Source: Desulfobacteraceae bacterium (GTDB lineage Bacteria > Desulfobacterota > Desulfobacteria > Desulfobacterales > Desulfobacteraceae). From it: a stretch of 64,000 nt of DNA. The stretch is taken from NCBI GenBank assembly GCA_024225635.1, contig JAAEMK010000539.1, positions 54,735 through 118,734 of the forward strand, in the 5' to 3' direction. Shown here one piece after another: positions 9,434 to 18,536 of the stretch (positions are counted from its first letter, which is position 1; each line of letters opens with the position of its first letter). A program made the position numbers and the translations under genes. Under the pieces are notes generated by a model that did not search any database, was not told the DNA's origin, and saw only the letters and a program-made list of their open reading frames with translations.

Positions 9434-12400
9434 TCAGATCCGGTGCAGCGCAAGGGGAAGCTGTCCGTCTGCAAGCTCCCGGTTGGCGGCGTCAAGCTGA
9501 TCCTGGCCCGAGATTACGGCCGTGCCCTTTTCAGACTCGTCAACCCTGAAATAGCGTTCGGCACACCTCTGTATCATCCCCTTGTCAAGCTTAAGCAGGG
9601 CTGCCTTGAACTGTTTTCGCCTGTCATCGGTGAGCATGAGGATATCCCGGTAAAAGGCCTTGATGGATGCCGGCCCCGGGGTCTCCGGCTTGTCAATTTC
9701 GGCGCACACCTGTAGGATCGCCTCCTTGACATCCTCTTCCGAGTAGTCGCCGTTGATGATAAAATCGCAGGAATCCCTGTAGACATCCAGGGTCCGCCGG
9801 ATATAGGGATCCCGGTAGGAACCGAATGAGAAGATCCCCTCTTCCGGAGAGTACATGGCAAACCCGCCATAGGCCCCGCCCTTCTCCCGGATCTCCCGGT
9901 GGAGATAGAGGGAACGCAGCATCTTGGCGATCACGGCAAGGGCCGGCGCATCGTCATGGCCCATGCGAACGGTCTTGAAAGCCTGGGCTACGAAGGAGAC
10001 CTGGGTGCTCGTACTCCATCCCTCAAAGGGAAGGGTGGTGTCACAGGCAAGGTCGGGGGGCGCCAGCCGATCCCCGTTGTTTTCGGGAAGTGCCTCGATC
10101 ATGGCCCGGATGGATGCGTCCGCAATCGCAAGAGACGCTTTTTCCCCCACAATGGCGGGCCTCAAGTTCTCCTTTTTGAACAAAAGTTCCGCGATGCGGC
10201 CCAGATCCCGTTCTATCCCTTCCAGGGTCTCCTTTTCGGTTTCCCCATTCTCCAGCTTTTCCGCCAATTCCTTGATATACCGGTACTGAAAAATACCGTG
10301 CCAGATCTCCCCGAGAAAGCTTGCCTGGGTCAGGTTCCTTGAGGCAAGGGAGATGGCGTACCGGTGGCCGCTTGAAACGATGGAGCCCTCCAAAGCAGCC
10401 TTGTACTGGAGCAGAAGATTCTTCAGCCGGGTGTGGTCCCTGAAGCTGAATTGGGTGACAAGCTCGCTGATGATATCGAACAGCTTGGCGACATTACGAT
10501 CCAGGGCCTTTCCCTGAAGGGCGACAAAGGGCAGGCAGGCCTCCCGGTCGGAAAACCCGGTGCCGGTCACAGGCGAAAGGGACACCCCGCCGGTGTAGAG
10601 GTTCATGCGCTCGGCCATGTCGGCATAGTCTCTCACGGCCGTTCCCGCCCCTGTAAAGGCCCGGCAGAAGAACGGCATCAGGGGAAACAGCCCTTCGGGC
10701 ATGGCCCCAAGTCCGGTGGGGCAGGAGAAATAGAGGATGCCCGATGTGGATTTATCGTAGCAGGTTGCCTCGGTCACCCCTTCCACGGTATCGGGGTGGA
10801 TGATCTCTATCTCGGGCGGCACATCGGCAAGTTCCAGGGTGGGAAGGGAGGTGAGATCCTCCTTTGCATCCTGGAGCGCTGCCAGGGTGGCCGCGTCCTC
10901 TTCAATATGAGAAATCTCCCCGGCGGAGAGTTCCTTCATCCTGGCTGCGAGCTCTTCCCCGGTTTTTTCGGTCTCCTTTTTCTCCAGATCCTGGTCCGGG
11001 GCAAGGGTAAACAGCACCCGGTGGGGATTATCGAGAAAATAGGTCCTGATTCTCTCCTCCAGGAACCCGCCCTTTTCCAACTCCCGGTTCAGCCGCTCAA
11101 GGTCCGCGTCAAACTTGAAGCAGACCACAGGGTCCCCTTCGTGTATCCAGGGCCCGGCAAAGGAGAGAAGCAGCTTGATGCCAAAGGGATGGGGTGAGTT
11201 GGTGACCTCTTTCCGGTGGAACTCGATCTGATGAATGGCCGACTCCACCATGGTTTTATCCACCCCCTCCGCCACGAGCCCTTCCAGGGTTTCAAAGATC
11301 ACGCCCTCGACCTTTGCCACCGAGTCCCTGGCGACATCCTTGAGGCCGCAGGCAAACATGGTGTCCCTCATGTCCGGGTCAAACCCGGCACCGTCGCACA
11401 GGGCGGAGCCAAGGCCGGAATCGATGAGGGCCTTTCGCAAGGGTGAGGCGGCATTGCCCAGGAGCACCTGCTCAAGCACCGCCAGCACCAGCATCTCAAA
11501 GGAATCCTTGACATCGGCCGTAAGCCAGGCCACGCAGGCCTGGTACTTGTTTGAAGGCTCCTCGTCACGGGCCAGGGGATAGTTGACCTCGGCGGTTCGC
11601 GGCGCATCCCACCGGGGCTGGGACGGGACAATCGAGTCCGGATCAATCTTTGTGAACCGCTTCAACACCTTCTCCTCTATAAACAGGAGATGATCCTTCA
11701 GCGGCAGTGCCCCATAGCTATAAAAAAAGGAGTTGGAAGGATGATAAAACCGTGCATGAAACGCCTTGAGCCCTTCATGGGTCAAGGCCGGTATATCCGA
11801 CGGCTCCCCACCGGAATTAAAGCTGTAGGTGGTGTCCGGGTAGAGGGCCGCAAGGAGGGAGCGCCCCATGATCTGGCTCGGGGACGACATGGCTCCCTTC
11901 ATCTCATTGTAGACAACCCCCTTGTAGACCAGCCCGGACGGTTGCCCCTCAGCTTCAGGGGCGGCAACCTCCAGGCGGTGTCCCTCCTGCTTGAAGCTCA
12001 AGGGATCGAGCCGGGGAAAAAACGCCGCATCCAGATACACATCCATAAGGTTGTAAAAATCCTTACGATTCTGGGTGGAAAACGGATACATGGTCCAGTC
12101 GGATGCGGTAAAGGCGTTCATGAAGGTTGACAGGCCCCGTTTCAGCATGGAGAAGAACGGGTCCCTGACATCAAACTTTTCAGAACCGCAGAGCACCGTA
12201 TGCTCCAGGATATGGGCGACACCGGTGGAATCTTCGGGAACCGTCCTGAAGGCCACGCCAAAGGTGTTTTCCTTATCGCGATTGCTGATATGAACATGCC
12301 TTGCCCCGGTGGCCCGGTGCTCGAGCTGATAAAGGATGCTGTCGATCTCTTCCAGGGCCTCCATACGAAGGATGGTGTACCCGCCAATGGCGTCCCCCGG

Positions 12401-12484
12401 CTTGAGCCCCGGATTGTTGGCGTCGGACGGGCGTGCTTCCCCGTCCCCCTTGCCGTTGTTGTCATGCTTTTTTATAAATCCCAC
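9434..12484 (-). CDS. M16C zinc metalloprotease, presequence-protease (PreP/Cym1) type
   Basis: A 1016-residue M16C peptidase from GTG 12484 (AAGGG upstream). The inverted zinc motif HILEH is at residues 91-95 with the distal glutamate at about 194 (YNEMKGAMSS). The length, the VFRTVPEDSTGVAHILEHTVLCGS-type N-terminus and four roughly 250-residue repeats fit PreP/Cym1, which degrades unfolded peptides inside a closed chamber. There is no signal peptide, so it is probably cytosolic. Its start overlaps the preceding small gene by 23 bp, implying translational coupling. Confidence 0.93.
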   Translation of the reverse strand: MGFIKKHDNNGKGDGEARPSDANNPGLKPGDAIGGYTILRMEALEEIDSILYQLEHRATGARHVHISNRDKENTFGVAFRTVPEDSTGVAHILEHTVLCGSEKFDVRDPFFSMLKRGLSTFMNAFTASDWTMYPFSTQNRKDFYNLMDVYLDAAFFPRLDPLSFKQEGHRLEVAAPEAEGQPSGLVYKGVVYNEMKGAMSSPSQIMGRSLLAALYPDTTYSFNSGGEPSDIPALTHEGLKAFHARFYHPSNSFFYSYGALPLKDHLLFIEEKVLKRFTKIDPDSIVPSQPRWDAPRTAEVNYPLARDEEPSNKYQACVAWLTADVKDSFEMLVLAVLEQVLLGNAASPLRKALIDSGLGSALCDGAGFDPDMRDTMFACGLKDVARDSVAKVEGVIFETLEGLVAEGVDKTMVESAIHQIEFHRKEVTNSPHPFGIKLLLSFAGPWIHEGDPVVCFKFDADLERLNRELEKGGFLEERIRTYFLDNPHRVLFTLAPDQDLEKKETEKTGEELAARMKELSAGEISHIEEDAATLAALQDAKEDLTSLPTLELADVPPEIEIIHPDTVEGVTEATCYDKSTSGILYFSCPTGLGAMPEGLFPLMPFFCRAFTGAGTAVRDYADMAERMNLYTGGVSLSPVTGTGFSDREACLPFVALQGKALDRNVAKLFDIISELVTQFSFRDHTRLKNLLLQYKAALEGSIVSSGHRYAISLASRNLTQASFLGEIWHGIFQYRYIKELAEKLENGETEKETLEGIERDLGRIAELLFKKENLRPAIVGEKASLAIADASIRAMIEALPENNGDRLAPPDLACDTTLPFEGWSTSTQVSFVAQAFKTVRMGHDDAPALAVIAKMLRSLYLHREIREKGGAYGGFAMYSPEEGIFSFGSYRDPYIRRTLDVYRDSCDFIINGDYSEEDVKEAILQVCAEIDKPETPGPASIKAFYRDILMLTDDRRKQFKAALLKLDKGMIQRCAERYFRVDESEKGTAVISGQDQLDAANRELADGQLPLALHRI

Positions 12485-12911
12485 GTTTTACCCTTTTTAT
12501 TTTTCCTATTTTATCAAGGCGGAAAATAATATTTCGCAACTTTTTATCGTTATAATCGGTCGCCGCCTTGATGGTTTTAAAATCCGCGCCCTTGGCCTGT
12601 TCCGCAATCACGTTGAGCACGACGTCCGATGCAATAACGCTCTTTTTTTCTCCAATCCTGCCCGTCATTTTCACGGCCGCAGGCGACCCATGCAGCGCCT
12701 CCGGCGGCCGGGAAAAAGCCTCCGACGGCCGGGAAAAAGCCTCCGACGGCCGGGAAAAGGCCTCCGGCTGACTCTGATAGATCAGATTTTCGACCCTGTC
12801 AAGCCTTTGGTGAATCTGTGAAATATCCACCCTGGAGGGAATCTCAAACTTTTCAAGGAACAAATGGACAAGCCCTTCCCAAGTAACGCCTGGTGTCGTC
12901 TTCTGTGTCAT
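12462..12911 (-). CDS. small protein with heptapeptide repeats and a winged-helix-like C-terminus, function unknown
   Basis: 149 residues with ribosome site CAGGGAGG before the ATG at 12911. The N-terminus (TWEGLVHLFLEKFEIPSRVD followed by IHQRLDRVENL) looks helical. Residues about 50-75 are four near-identical copies of EAFSRPS/P. The last 60 residues (VVLNVIAEQAKGADF, ATDYNDKKLRNIIFRLDKIGKIKRV) resemble a winged-helix domain with a basic tail. I do not recognise the family. A DNA- or RNA-binding role is plausible from the C-terminus only. It overlaps and precedes the M16 protease gene. Confidence 0.7.
   Translation of the reverse strand: MTQKTTPGVTWEGLVHLFLEKFEIPSRVDISQIHQRLDRVENLIYQSQPEAFSRPSEAFSRPSEAFSRPPEALHGSPAAVKMTGRIGEKKSVIASDVVLNVIAEQAKGADFKTIKAATDYNDKKLRNIIFRLDKIGKIKRVKRGIYKKA
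12697..12772. repeat. 21-bp in-frame tandem repeat array (about 3.5 copies)
   Basis: A 21-bp unit with core cctccgacggccggg is repeated head to tail inside the small CDS. It encodes EAFSRPS/EAFSRPP. Because 21 is a multiple of three, copy-number change would alter protein length without a frameshift. Confidence 0.9.
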
Positions 12912-13148
12912 GGTACGCCTCCCTGTTCTTTTAATCGGTTGACATAAACGGACATATATCTATAACATTGGATTTTGGATATATGCTCTCAAACGGGTTT
13001 GGATGTACAAGAATAAAAAATTTCGTATTTGCAATATTTATGGATATGCATTAAAAATAAAAACCTGTTTTGATGAGTATTATAATCATACCTACTTGCA
13101 GCAATTATGAAAGTCAAGTAGTAATTTTGTTAAAAGCAGAAAAGAGAA

Positions 13149-13685
13149 GTGAAAAAGACAACTAAGACAGAATTAAAAGGAAAATTATCCGGGTTATTGG
13201 ACCGGATAAAGAAGCTCCAGGGAGATCCCCATTACATCGCCCTTGGTATGGCGATAGGGGTTTTTGTGGCCATAACGCCCACCATCCCCTTCCATACGGT
13301 CCTGGCCGTTGCAATGGCCTACCTGTTCAAGGCGAGCCGGCCTGCGGCCATCATCGGTGTGTGGGTAAGCAACCCCTTTACCGTGGTTTTTCTCTACATT
13401 GCCTGCTTCAAGGTGGGCATGATGCTCTTCGGGCACACACTGGGAGATGCCGACATGGTAAAGGAGCTAGTGCACGCAATGGAGAACGGCATTCCAATAA
13501 GGGAGCAGCTCCATCTTTTTGTCGAGTTCTTTCACACACAATTAAAGCTATTTTTTGCCATGAACATCGGAGGGGTTGTCCTCGGCATTCCCGGCGGCAT
13601 TGTAGCCTATGTCGTGACAAAAAACTTTATCAAGAAACTTAAGAACCAAAAAAATAAAAGATCTAAGAATCAAGAGGACCTATGA
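13149..13685 (+). CDS. DUF2062 membrane protein
   Basis: 178 residues from GTG 13149 (AAAAGAGAAGTG context). A basic N-terminus is followed by GDPHYIALGMAIGVFVAITPTIPFHT, the DUF2062 signature, and by two or three further membrane helices, with a very lysine-rich C-terminus. DUF2062 has no established biochemical role. It overlaps the first proposed start of rsmA by 4 bp and leads a six-gene plus-strand run. Confidence 0.85.
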   Translation: MKKTTKTELKGKLSGLLDRIKKLQGDPHYIALGMAIGVFVAITPTIPFHTVLAVAMAYLFKASRPAAIIGVWVSNPFTVVFLYIACFKVGMMLFGHTLGDADMVKELVHAMENGIPIREQLHLFVEFFHTQLKLFFAMNIGGVVLGIPGGIVAYVVTKNFIKKLKNQKNKRSKNQEDL

Positions 13686-14560
13686 CCTACCCCGGAACAT
13701 TGTTAAAGAGACAGCAGCTCATGGCAAAAAAAGAGTTGGGACAGAACTTTCTTTCAGACCCCAAGGCTGCGGAAAAAATCGTAAACAAGGCGGGCATTTC
13801 AGACACGGATCTGGTGCTGGAGATCGGTCCCGGCCTTGGCGCCCTCACCGTCCATGCCGCCCTACAGGCCAAACGGGTGGTGGCCGTTGAAAAGGACACG
13901 CGCCTTGCCGGGCTTCTCACCGGGGAACTTGACCTGGCCGGCATCGACAATGTGGAGCTGATCAACAACGACATCCTCAAACAGGAGCTTGAAACCATCG
14001 CCGGCGGCGAAAAGATGGTGGTGATCGGCAACCTGCCCTACAACATCTCCTCCCAGGTGCTTTTCAAGCTGGTGGAGAACCGCCACCTTGTCAAGCGGGC
14101 CGTTCTCATGTTCCAGAAGGAGCTGGCCGAACGGATAGCGGCCCCCCCGGGGGGCAGGGACTACGGCAGGCTGTCCGCGGTGATCCAGTACTGCTCCAAG
14201 GTCAAAACCGTTTCAGACGTGCCGGCCCACCTCTTTTTTCCCAGGCCGGCCGTGGACTCCAGGGTGATCGAGGTCACCTTTTTAGAAGAGACCCGGTTTT
14301 CGGGCGAAAAAGAGCGGTTTCTATTCAAGGTGATCAAGGCCGCATTTTCAAAAAGAAGAAAGACCCTTAGAAATTCACTTGCCGGAAGCGAGCTTGGCAT
14401 CGATACGACCCAGTCACGCTCGGCCCTTGAGAACGCGGGGATCGATCCGGCCAGAAGGGCGGAGACCCTTGGTGTGGACGACTATACAGGGCTGGCGGAG
14501 GCCCTGTGGACCATGTGCCGGGAGGGAGAGGATGATCAGCAAGCGGATCAAAATAGATGA
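13682..14560 (+). CDS. rsmA: 16S rRNA dimethyladenosine transferase RsmA (KsgA)
   Basis: 292 residues (279 if the ATG at 13721 is used, where the typical MAKKELGQNFL begins; ATG 13682 has the better AGAGG site). The SAM-binding motif EIGPGLGALT is at about residue 47, and the catalytic NLPYNIS motif at about 117. RsmA dimethylates two adjacent adenosines in helix 45 of 16S rRNA, a late ribosome assembly check. The gene overlaps the HD-GYP gene by 29 bp. Confidence 0.96.
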   Translation: MTYPGTLLKRQQLMAKKELGQNFLSDPKAAEKIVNKAGISDTDLVLEIGPGLGALTVHAALQAKRVVAVEKDTRLAGLLTGELDLAGIDNVELINNDILKQELETIAGGEKMVVIGNLPYNISSQVLFKLVENRHLVKRAVLMFQKELAERIAAPPGGRDYGRLSAVIQYCSKVKTVSDVPAHLFFPRPAVDSRVIEVTFLEETRFSGEKERFLFKVIKAAFSKRRKTLRNSLAGSELGIDTTQSRSALENAGIDPARRAETLGVDDYTGLAEALWTMCREGEDDQQADQNR

Positions 14561-15932
14561 CCTTATTGAAATCATCAGGCAGGGCGGCAGGGTAAAAACC
14601 GGGGTAGATGTTTATAACGACCAGGGGGTGCTCCTGCTGGAAAGGGACGTTGTCATCAAGACCGTGAAAACCCTTGAGCTCCTCCAGGAGAAGGGGATCA
14701 ACGCCCTTCCCCTGGATGGAGGCAGCCAAAGCGGCATCTGGGACGCCCAGGGCAATCAGGTCAGCATCAGCAAGGACGGCGCCATCGGGATCGAGACAAA
14801 GGGTGATAAGAAAACCGCTCCTGTCGGCGCCCTGGGGGCCATTGAGAAACGCCTCCGGGAGATCGAGGCTCTCAAGTCCATTGCCGCCGAGAAATATGAC
14901 CATGCCAAGGAGAACATCAAACAGGTGCTCGGCCAGATCCGGGAGACCGGGGGCGAGTTCGACTACGACGAGGTGGAATCCCATGTCTCGGAGCTGGTGG
15001 AATTTCTCACGGTCACGGAGAACCCCTTTTCATACCTGACCAAGGAGATATTCACCTATGACGACTATCTCTACAACCACTCGGTCAATGTATGCGCAAT
15101 CGGCACGGCCGTGGTGAACCGGTTCAACACCAACTTCAGCGCCGTGATCAACGACCATCTCAATGCCGGGGCCCCCGGCACCTACGATCCCTTTGTCAAG
15201 AAAGCCGACAATGAAAAAGACTCCTACAAGTGCTATCACATGGACGAGATCCGGGAGATCTCCATGGGATTTTTCCTCCACGATATCGGCAAGGTGATGG
15301 TCCCGGACGAGGTGCTCAACAAATCGGGCAAACTCACCCCCAAAGAATTCAACCTTGTCAAACGCCACTCCCACGATTTTGGCGCCGAAATCCTTGAAAC
15401 GAACCGGCTCAAGAACGCCTTCATCCGGAACATCGTCAAGTACCACCACGCCCCCCTCTATGCGGGCGAAAAGCGGGGCTATCCCGAAGATCGGCATCCC
15501 GGCGATCTTCCCATCTATGTCAAGATCGCCAAGCTTGCCGACATCTACGACGCCATGACCTCCAAACGCTGCTACAAGGAGGCGTTCAACCAGATCAGCG
15601 TGGTCACCGATATCTTCAGGCAGTATGCCAAAAAGGATACCATGCTTCAATACGTCCTCCACGCCTTTGTGAAGAGCATCGGGATCTATCCCCCGGGCAG
15701 CATCGTCTTTCTGCGGAACGGGCAGATGGCCTATGTGCTGGAAAGCGCGGGCCCCCTGGTAATCCCCTTTACCGACACCGGCGGGAAGACCCTTCAGGAA
15801 AAACCGGACCCCATGGACATGGGCGACAAGAAAATGAAAGACGGCTTGCGGATTGACAACCGACGAAGCGTCAAGACCCCCCTGGAGGTGCACAACCTTC
15901 TGCCCGCCTATCTAAAACCGAAAACAACTTAA
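14532..15932 (+). CDS. HD-GYP domain protein, probable cyclic-di-GMP phosphodiesterase
   Basis: 466 residues from the ATG at 14532 (GGAGAGGATG), which lies inside the rsmA 3' end; a longer in-frame start at 14379 has no support. The N-terminal ~200 residues resemble the DUF3391-like region that precedes many HD-GYP domains. The HD-GYP core has FFLHDIGKVMVP (H250-D251), KRHSHDFG, VKYHHAPL, RGYP (about 315-318) and KIAKLADIYDAMTSKRCYK. All metal ligands appear present, so hydrolysis of c-di-GMP (or a related cyclic dinucleotide) is likely. There is no membrane segment or receiver domain. Confidence 0.88.
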   Translation: MISKRIKIDDLIEIIRQGGRVKTGVDVYNDQGVLLLERDVVIKTVKTLELLQEKGINALPLDGGSQSGIWDAQGNQVSISKDGAIGIETKGDKKTAPVGALGAIEKRLREIEALKSIAAEKYDHAKENIKQVLGQIRETGGEFDYDEVESHVSELVEFLTVTENPFSYLTKEIFTYDDYLYNHSVNVCAIGTAVVNRFNTNFSAVINDHLNAGAPGTYDPFVKKADNEKDSYKCYHMDEIREISMGFFLHDIGKVMVPDEVLNKSGKLTPKEFNLVKRHSHDFGAEILETNRLKNAFIRNIVKYHHAPLYAGEKRGYPEDRHPGDLPIYVKIAKLADIYDAMTSKRCYKEAFNQISVVTDIFRQYAKKDTMLQYVLHAFVKSIGIYPPGSIVFLRNGQMAYVLESAGPLVIPFTDTGGKTLQEKPDPMDMGDKKMKDGLRIDNRRSVKTPLEVHNLLPAYLKPKTT

Positions 15933-15950
15933 CTCCAAAGAGGATATTCC

Positions 15951-17177
15951 ATGATACGAGTAAATGAACACTACGATAAACTGAAGGCCTCCTACCTCTT
16001 TTCCGACATTGCCCAAAGGGTGACCACCCACCAGGAGACCCATCCGGAGGCGGATATCATCCGGCTTGGGATCGGGGATGTAACCCGGGCGCTGCCCGAG
16101 GCCTGCATCCGGGCGTTCCACCAGGGAGTCGACGAAATGGCCGACGACGCAAGCTTTCGCGGCTACGGCCCGGAGCAGGGGTATGATTTTCTCCGCGAAG
16201 CCATCGCCCGGGAGGATTTCCAGGCCAGGGGCGCTGACATCGCTCCGGACGAAATTTTTGTCAGCGACGGCGCAAAATGCGACACCGGCAACTTCCAGGA
16301 GCTGTTCAGCAACGATATCAAGATCGCCATTCCCGACCCGGTCTACCCCGTTTACCTGGACACCAACGTCATGGCGGGCCGGACGGGCACCTTTGACAAC
16401 GGCAGGTACCGGGGGATCTGCTACATGGATTGCACCAAGGAGAACAACTTCCTCCCGGAGCTGCCCAAAGAGCCCGTGGACCTGATCTACCTCTGCTTTC
16501 CCAACAACCCCACGGGAACCACCATCACCAAACCCGAACTCAAGCGCTGGGTGGATTACGCCAAAGAGACAAAGTCCCTGATCCTGTTCGACGCGGCCTA
16601 TGAAGCCTTTATCCGGGACGACGACCTTCCCCGCTCCATCTTTGAGATCGAAGGGGCCAAAGAGGTGGCCGTGGAGTTCCGAAGCTATTCAAAGACGGCA
16701 GGGTTCACCGGCACCCGGTGCGCCTACACCGTGGTGCCCAAGGAATGCAGGGTGTTTGACCAGGAGGGCAACCCCACCCCCCTCCACGCCTTGTGGAACC
16801 GGCGCCAGTGCACAAAGTTCAACGGGGTTTCCTACCCGGTCCAGAAAGCGGCCGAGGCGATCTACTCCGTGGAAGGAAAGGCCCAGGTCAAGGCGCTTGC
16901 CGACTACTACCTTACCAACGCCAGCATCATCCGAACCGCCATGGACAGCCTGGGATTCAGCTGTGTGGGCGGGGAAAACTCCCCCTACATCTGGATCGAC
17001 GGCAACGGCCGGGACTCATGGGAGTTCTTTGACCTTCTCCTCAACAAGGCCGGGGTGGTCTGCACCCCCGGCGCGGGCTTTGGCCGCTGCGGCCAGGGCT
17101 ATATACGAATCAGCGCGTTCAACAGCCTGAAAAACGTTGAAACCGCCATGACACGAATGAAAGAAGCCCTAAAATGA
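15951..17177 (+). CDS. dapL: LL-diaminopimelate aminotransferase
   Basis: A 408-residue class I/II PLP aminotransferase of the DapL type. The PLP lysine is K248 in [14 protein letters not shown]. Other family marks are [39 protein letters not shown] and FPNNPTGTT. DapL converts tetrahydrodipicolinate directly to LL-diaminopimelate using glutamate, bypassing the succinylase route, for lysine and peptidoglycan synthesis. It follows the HD-GYP gene by 18 bp and overlaps moeA by 4 bp. Confidence 0.95.
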   Translation: MIRVNEHYDKLKASYLFSDIAQRVTTHQETHPEADIIRLGIGDVTRALPEACIRAFHQGVDEMADDASFRGYGPEQGYDFLREAIAREDFQARGADIAPDEIFVSDGAKCDTGNFQELFSNDIKIAIPDPVYPVYLDTNVMAGRTGTFDNGRYRGICYMDCTKENNFLPELPKEPVDLIYLCFPNNPTGTTITKPELKRWVDYAKETKSLILFDAAYEAFIRDDDLPRSIFEIEGAKEVAVEFRSYSKTAGFTGTRCAYTVVPKECRVFDQEGNPTPLHALWNRRQCTKFNGVSYPVQKAAEAIYSVEGKAQVKALADYYLTNASIIRTAMDSLGFSCVGGENSPYIWIDGNGRDSWEFFDLLLNKAGVVCTPGAGFGRCGQGYIRISAFNSLKNVETAMTRMKEALK

Positions 17178-18403
17178 ACCATTTTTTCAAGGTAAAGAGC
17201 CTGGAGCAGGTCATGGACCTGGTTCCCACCTTCCCCAGTGTTGACACCCGGGAGGTGCCCATTGCCGAGGCCTCCTCCCGCATCCTTGCCCGGGATATCA
17301 GTTCCCGCCAGGATCTGCCGGGTTTCAGGCGATCCACCATGGACGGCTATGCCGTGGTGTCAAGCACCACCTTCGGGGCGTCGGAATCCAATCCGGCCTG
17401 GCTCACCCTGGCACCCTCCATCGCCATGGGCGAGGTGCCCGGTTTCACCCTCGCTCCGGGCCAGGCGGCCCGGATCGCAACCGGGGGAATGCTGCCGGAC
17501 GGCGCTGACAGCGTGGTAATGATCGAACACACCGAGGCCGTGGACGACACGGCCATCGAGGTGTACAAGAGCGTTGCCCCGCTCCAGCACGTCATAGACA
17601 GTTCAGAGGATTTCAAAAAGGATGAGATGATCCTGCCCGCCGGCACCCCGGTCCGGCCCCAGGAGGCAGGCCTTGCCGCCGCCCTTGGCCTGGACCGGCT
17701 CAAGGTGTTCAAGCGTCCCAAAGTAGGTATAATCTCCACCGGGGACGAGGTGGTTCCCGTGACCGAAACCCCGGGCCCCGGCAAGATAAGGGACATCAAC
17801 TCCTACACCCTGGCGGGCCTTGTCTCGGATGCGGGGGCAGTTCCCCGTTCCTACGGCATTGTCAAGGACGACGAACACCAGCTGTTCGAGACCTGCCAAA
17901 AGGCCGTGACCGAGTGCGACATGGTCCTGATCTCCGGGGGAAGCTCCGTGGGGGTCAGGGACTTCACCGTGGATGTCCTCTCAAAGCTTGCCGACACCGA
18001 ACTATTGGCCCACGGCATCTCCATAAGTCCCGGCAAACCCACCATCCTGGCAAGATCCGGCAACAAACCCGTGTGGGGCCTTCCCGGACATGTGGTCTCG
18101 GCCATGGTGGTTTTCCGGGTGGTGGTGCTTCCCTTTCTCAACCGGCTCCGGGGGCTTGCCCGGACCGAAGGGGCAAACCTCACCATACCGGCCCGCCTCA
18201 CCCGGAACATCGCCTCGGCCCAGGGCAGAAGCGACTTCATCCGGGTTTCCCTTAAAAAGGAGAACGAGGGCCTTGTGGCCGAACCGGTTCTCGGCAAGTC
18301 CGGCCTCATCCGGACCATGGTCCTGGCCGACGGCCTGGTGGAGATCGGGGAAAATGTCGAGGGCCTGGAAAAGGGCGCCCTAGTCGATATCATGCCCATC
18401 TAA
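17174..18403 (+). CDS. moeA: molybdopterin molybdenumtransferase MoeA
   Basis: A 409-residue MoeA with the family segments [70 protein letters not shown] and [12 protein letters not shown]. MoeA inserts molybdate (or tungstate) into adenylated molybdopterin. The ATG overlaps the dapL stop. A second MoeA-containing gene follows about 130 bp downstream, and such pairs in some anaerobes have been linked to Mo/W choice. Which metal this one handles cannot be read from the sequence. Confidence 0.93.
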   Translation: MNHFFKVKSLEQVMDLVPTFPSVDTREVPIAEASSRILARDISSRQDLPGFRRSTMDGYAVVSSTTFGASESNPAWLTLAPSIAMGEVPGFTLAPGQAARIATGGMLPDGADSVVMIEHTEAVDDTAIEVYKSVAPLQHVIDSSEDFKKDEMILPAGTPVRPQEAGLAAALGLDRLKVFKRPKVGIISTGDEVVPVTETPGPGKIRDINSYTLAGLVSDAGAVPRSYGIVKDDEHQLFETCQKAVTECDMVLISGGSSVGVRDFTVDVLSKLADTELLAHGISISPGKPTILARSGNKPVWGLPGHVVSAMVVFRVVVLPFLNRLRGLARTEGANLTIPARLTRNIASAQGRSDFIRVSLKKENEGLVAEPVLGKSGLIRTMVLADGLVEIGENVEGLEKGALVDIMPI

Positions 18404-18428
18404 AACCACCCCTTCTGCAATGGAGAAA

Positions 18429-18516
18429 GCCCGTCTCCCATGAATAAAGGTGAGGCGGGCATCAACCTCAATTCATATGCGAAGTGCTATAACAACCAAT
18501 GCGGGATCATGCCCGC
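18429..18516 (+). promoter_or_regulatory. two GC-rich hairpins between moeA and the moeA-PBP fusion gene
   Basis: Hairpin one pairs GCCCGTCTC (18429-18437) with GAGGCGGGC (18452-18460), nine pairs including one G-U. Hairpin two pairs GCGGG (18501-18505) with CCCGC (18512-18516) just before the next ribosome site. Neither has a U tract, so they look like mRNA structure or a short intergenic repeat rather than terminators. Control of the second gene's translation is possible but unproven. Confidence 0.4.
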
Positions 18517-18536
18517 CATTTATATCGAGATGCAAA

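Noticed and set aside
12697-12772. CRISPR-like array
   Set aside because: The repeats are directly tandem with no spacers, only 21 bp, and lie in frame within a coding sequence.
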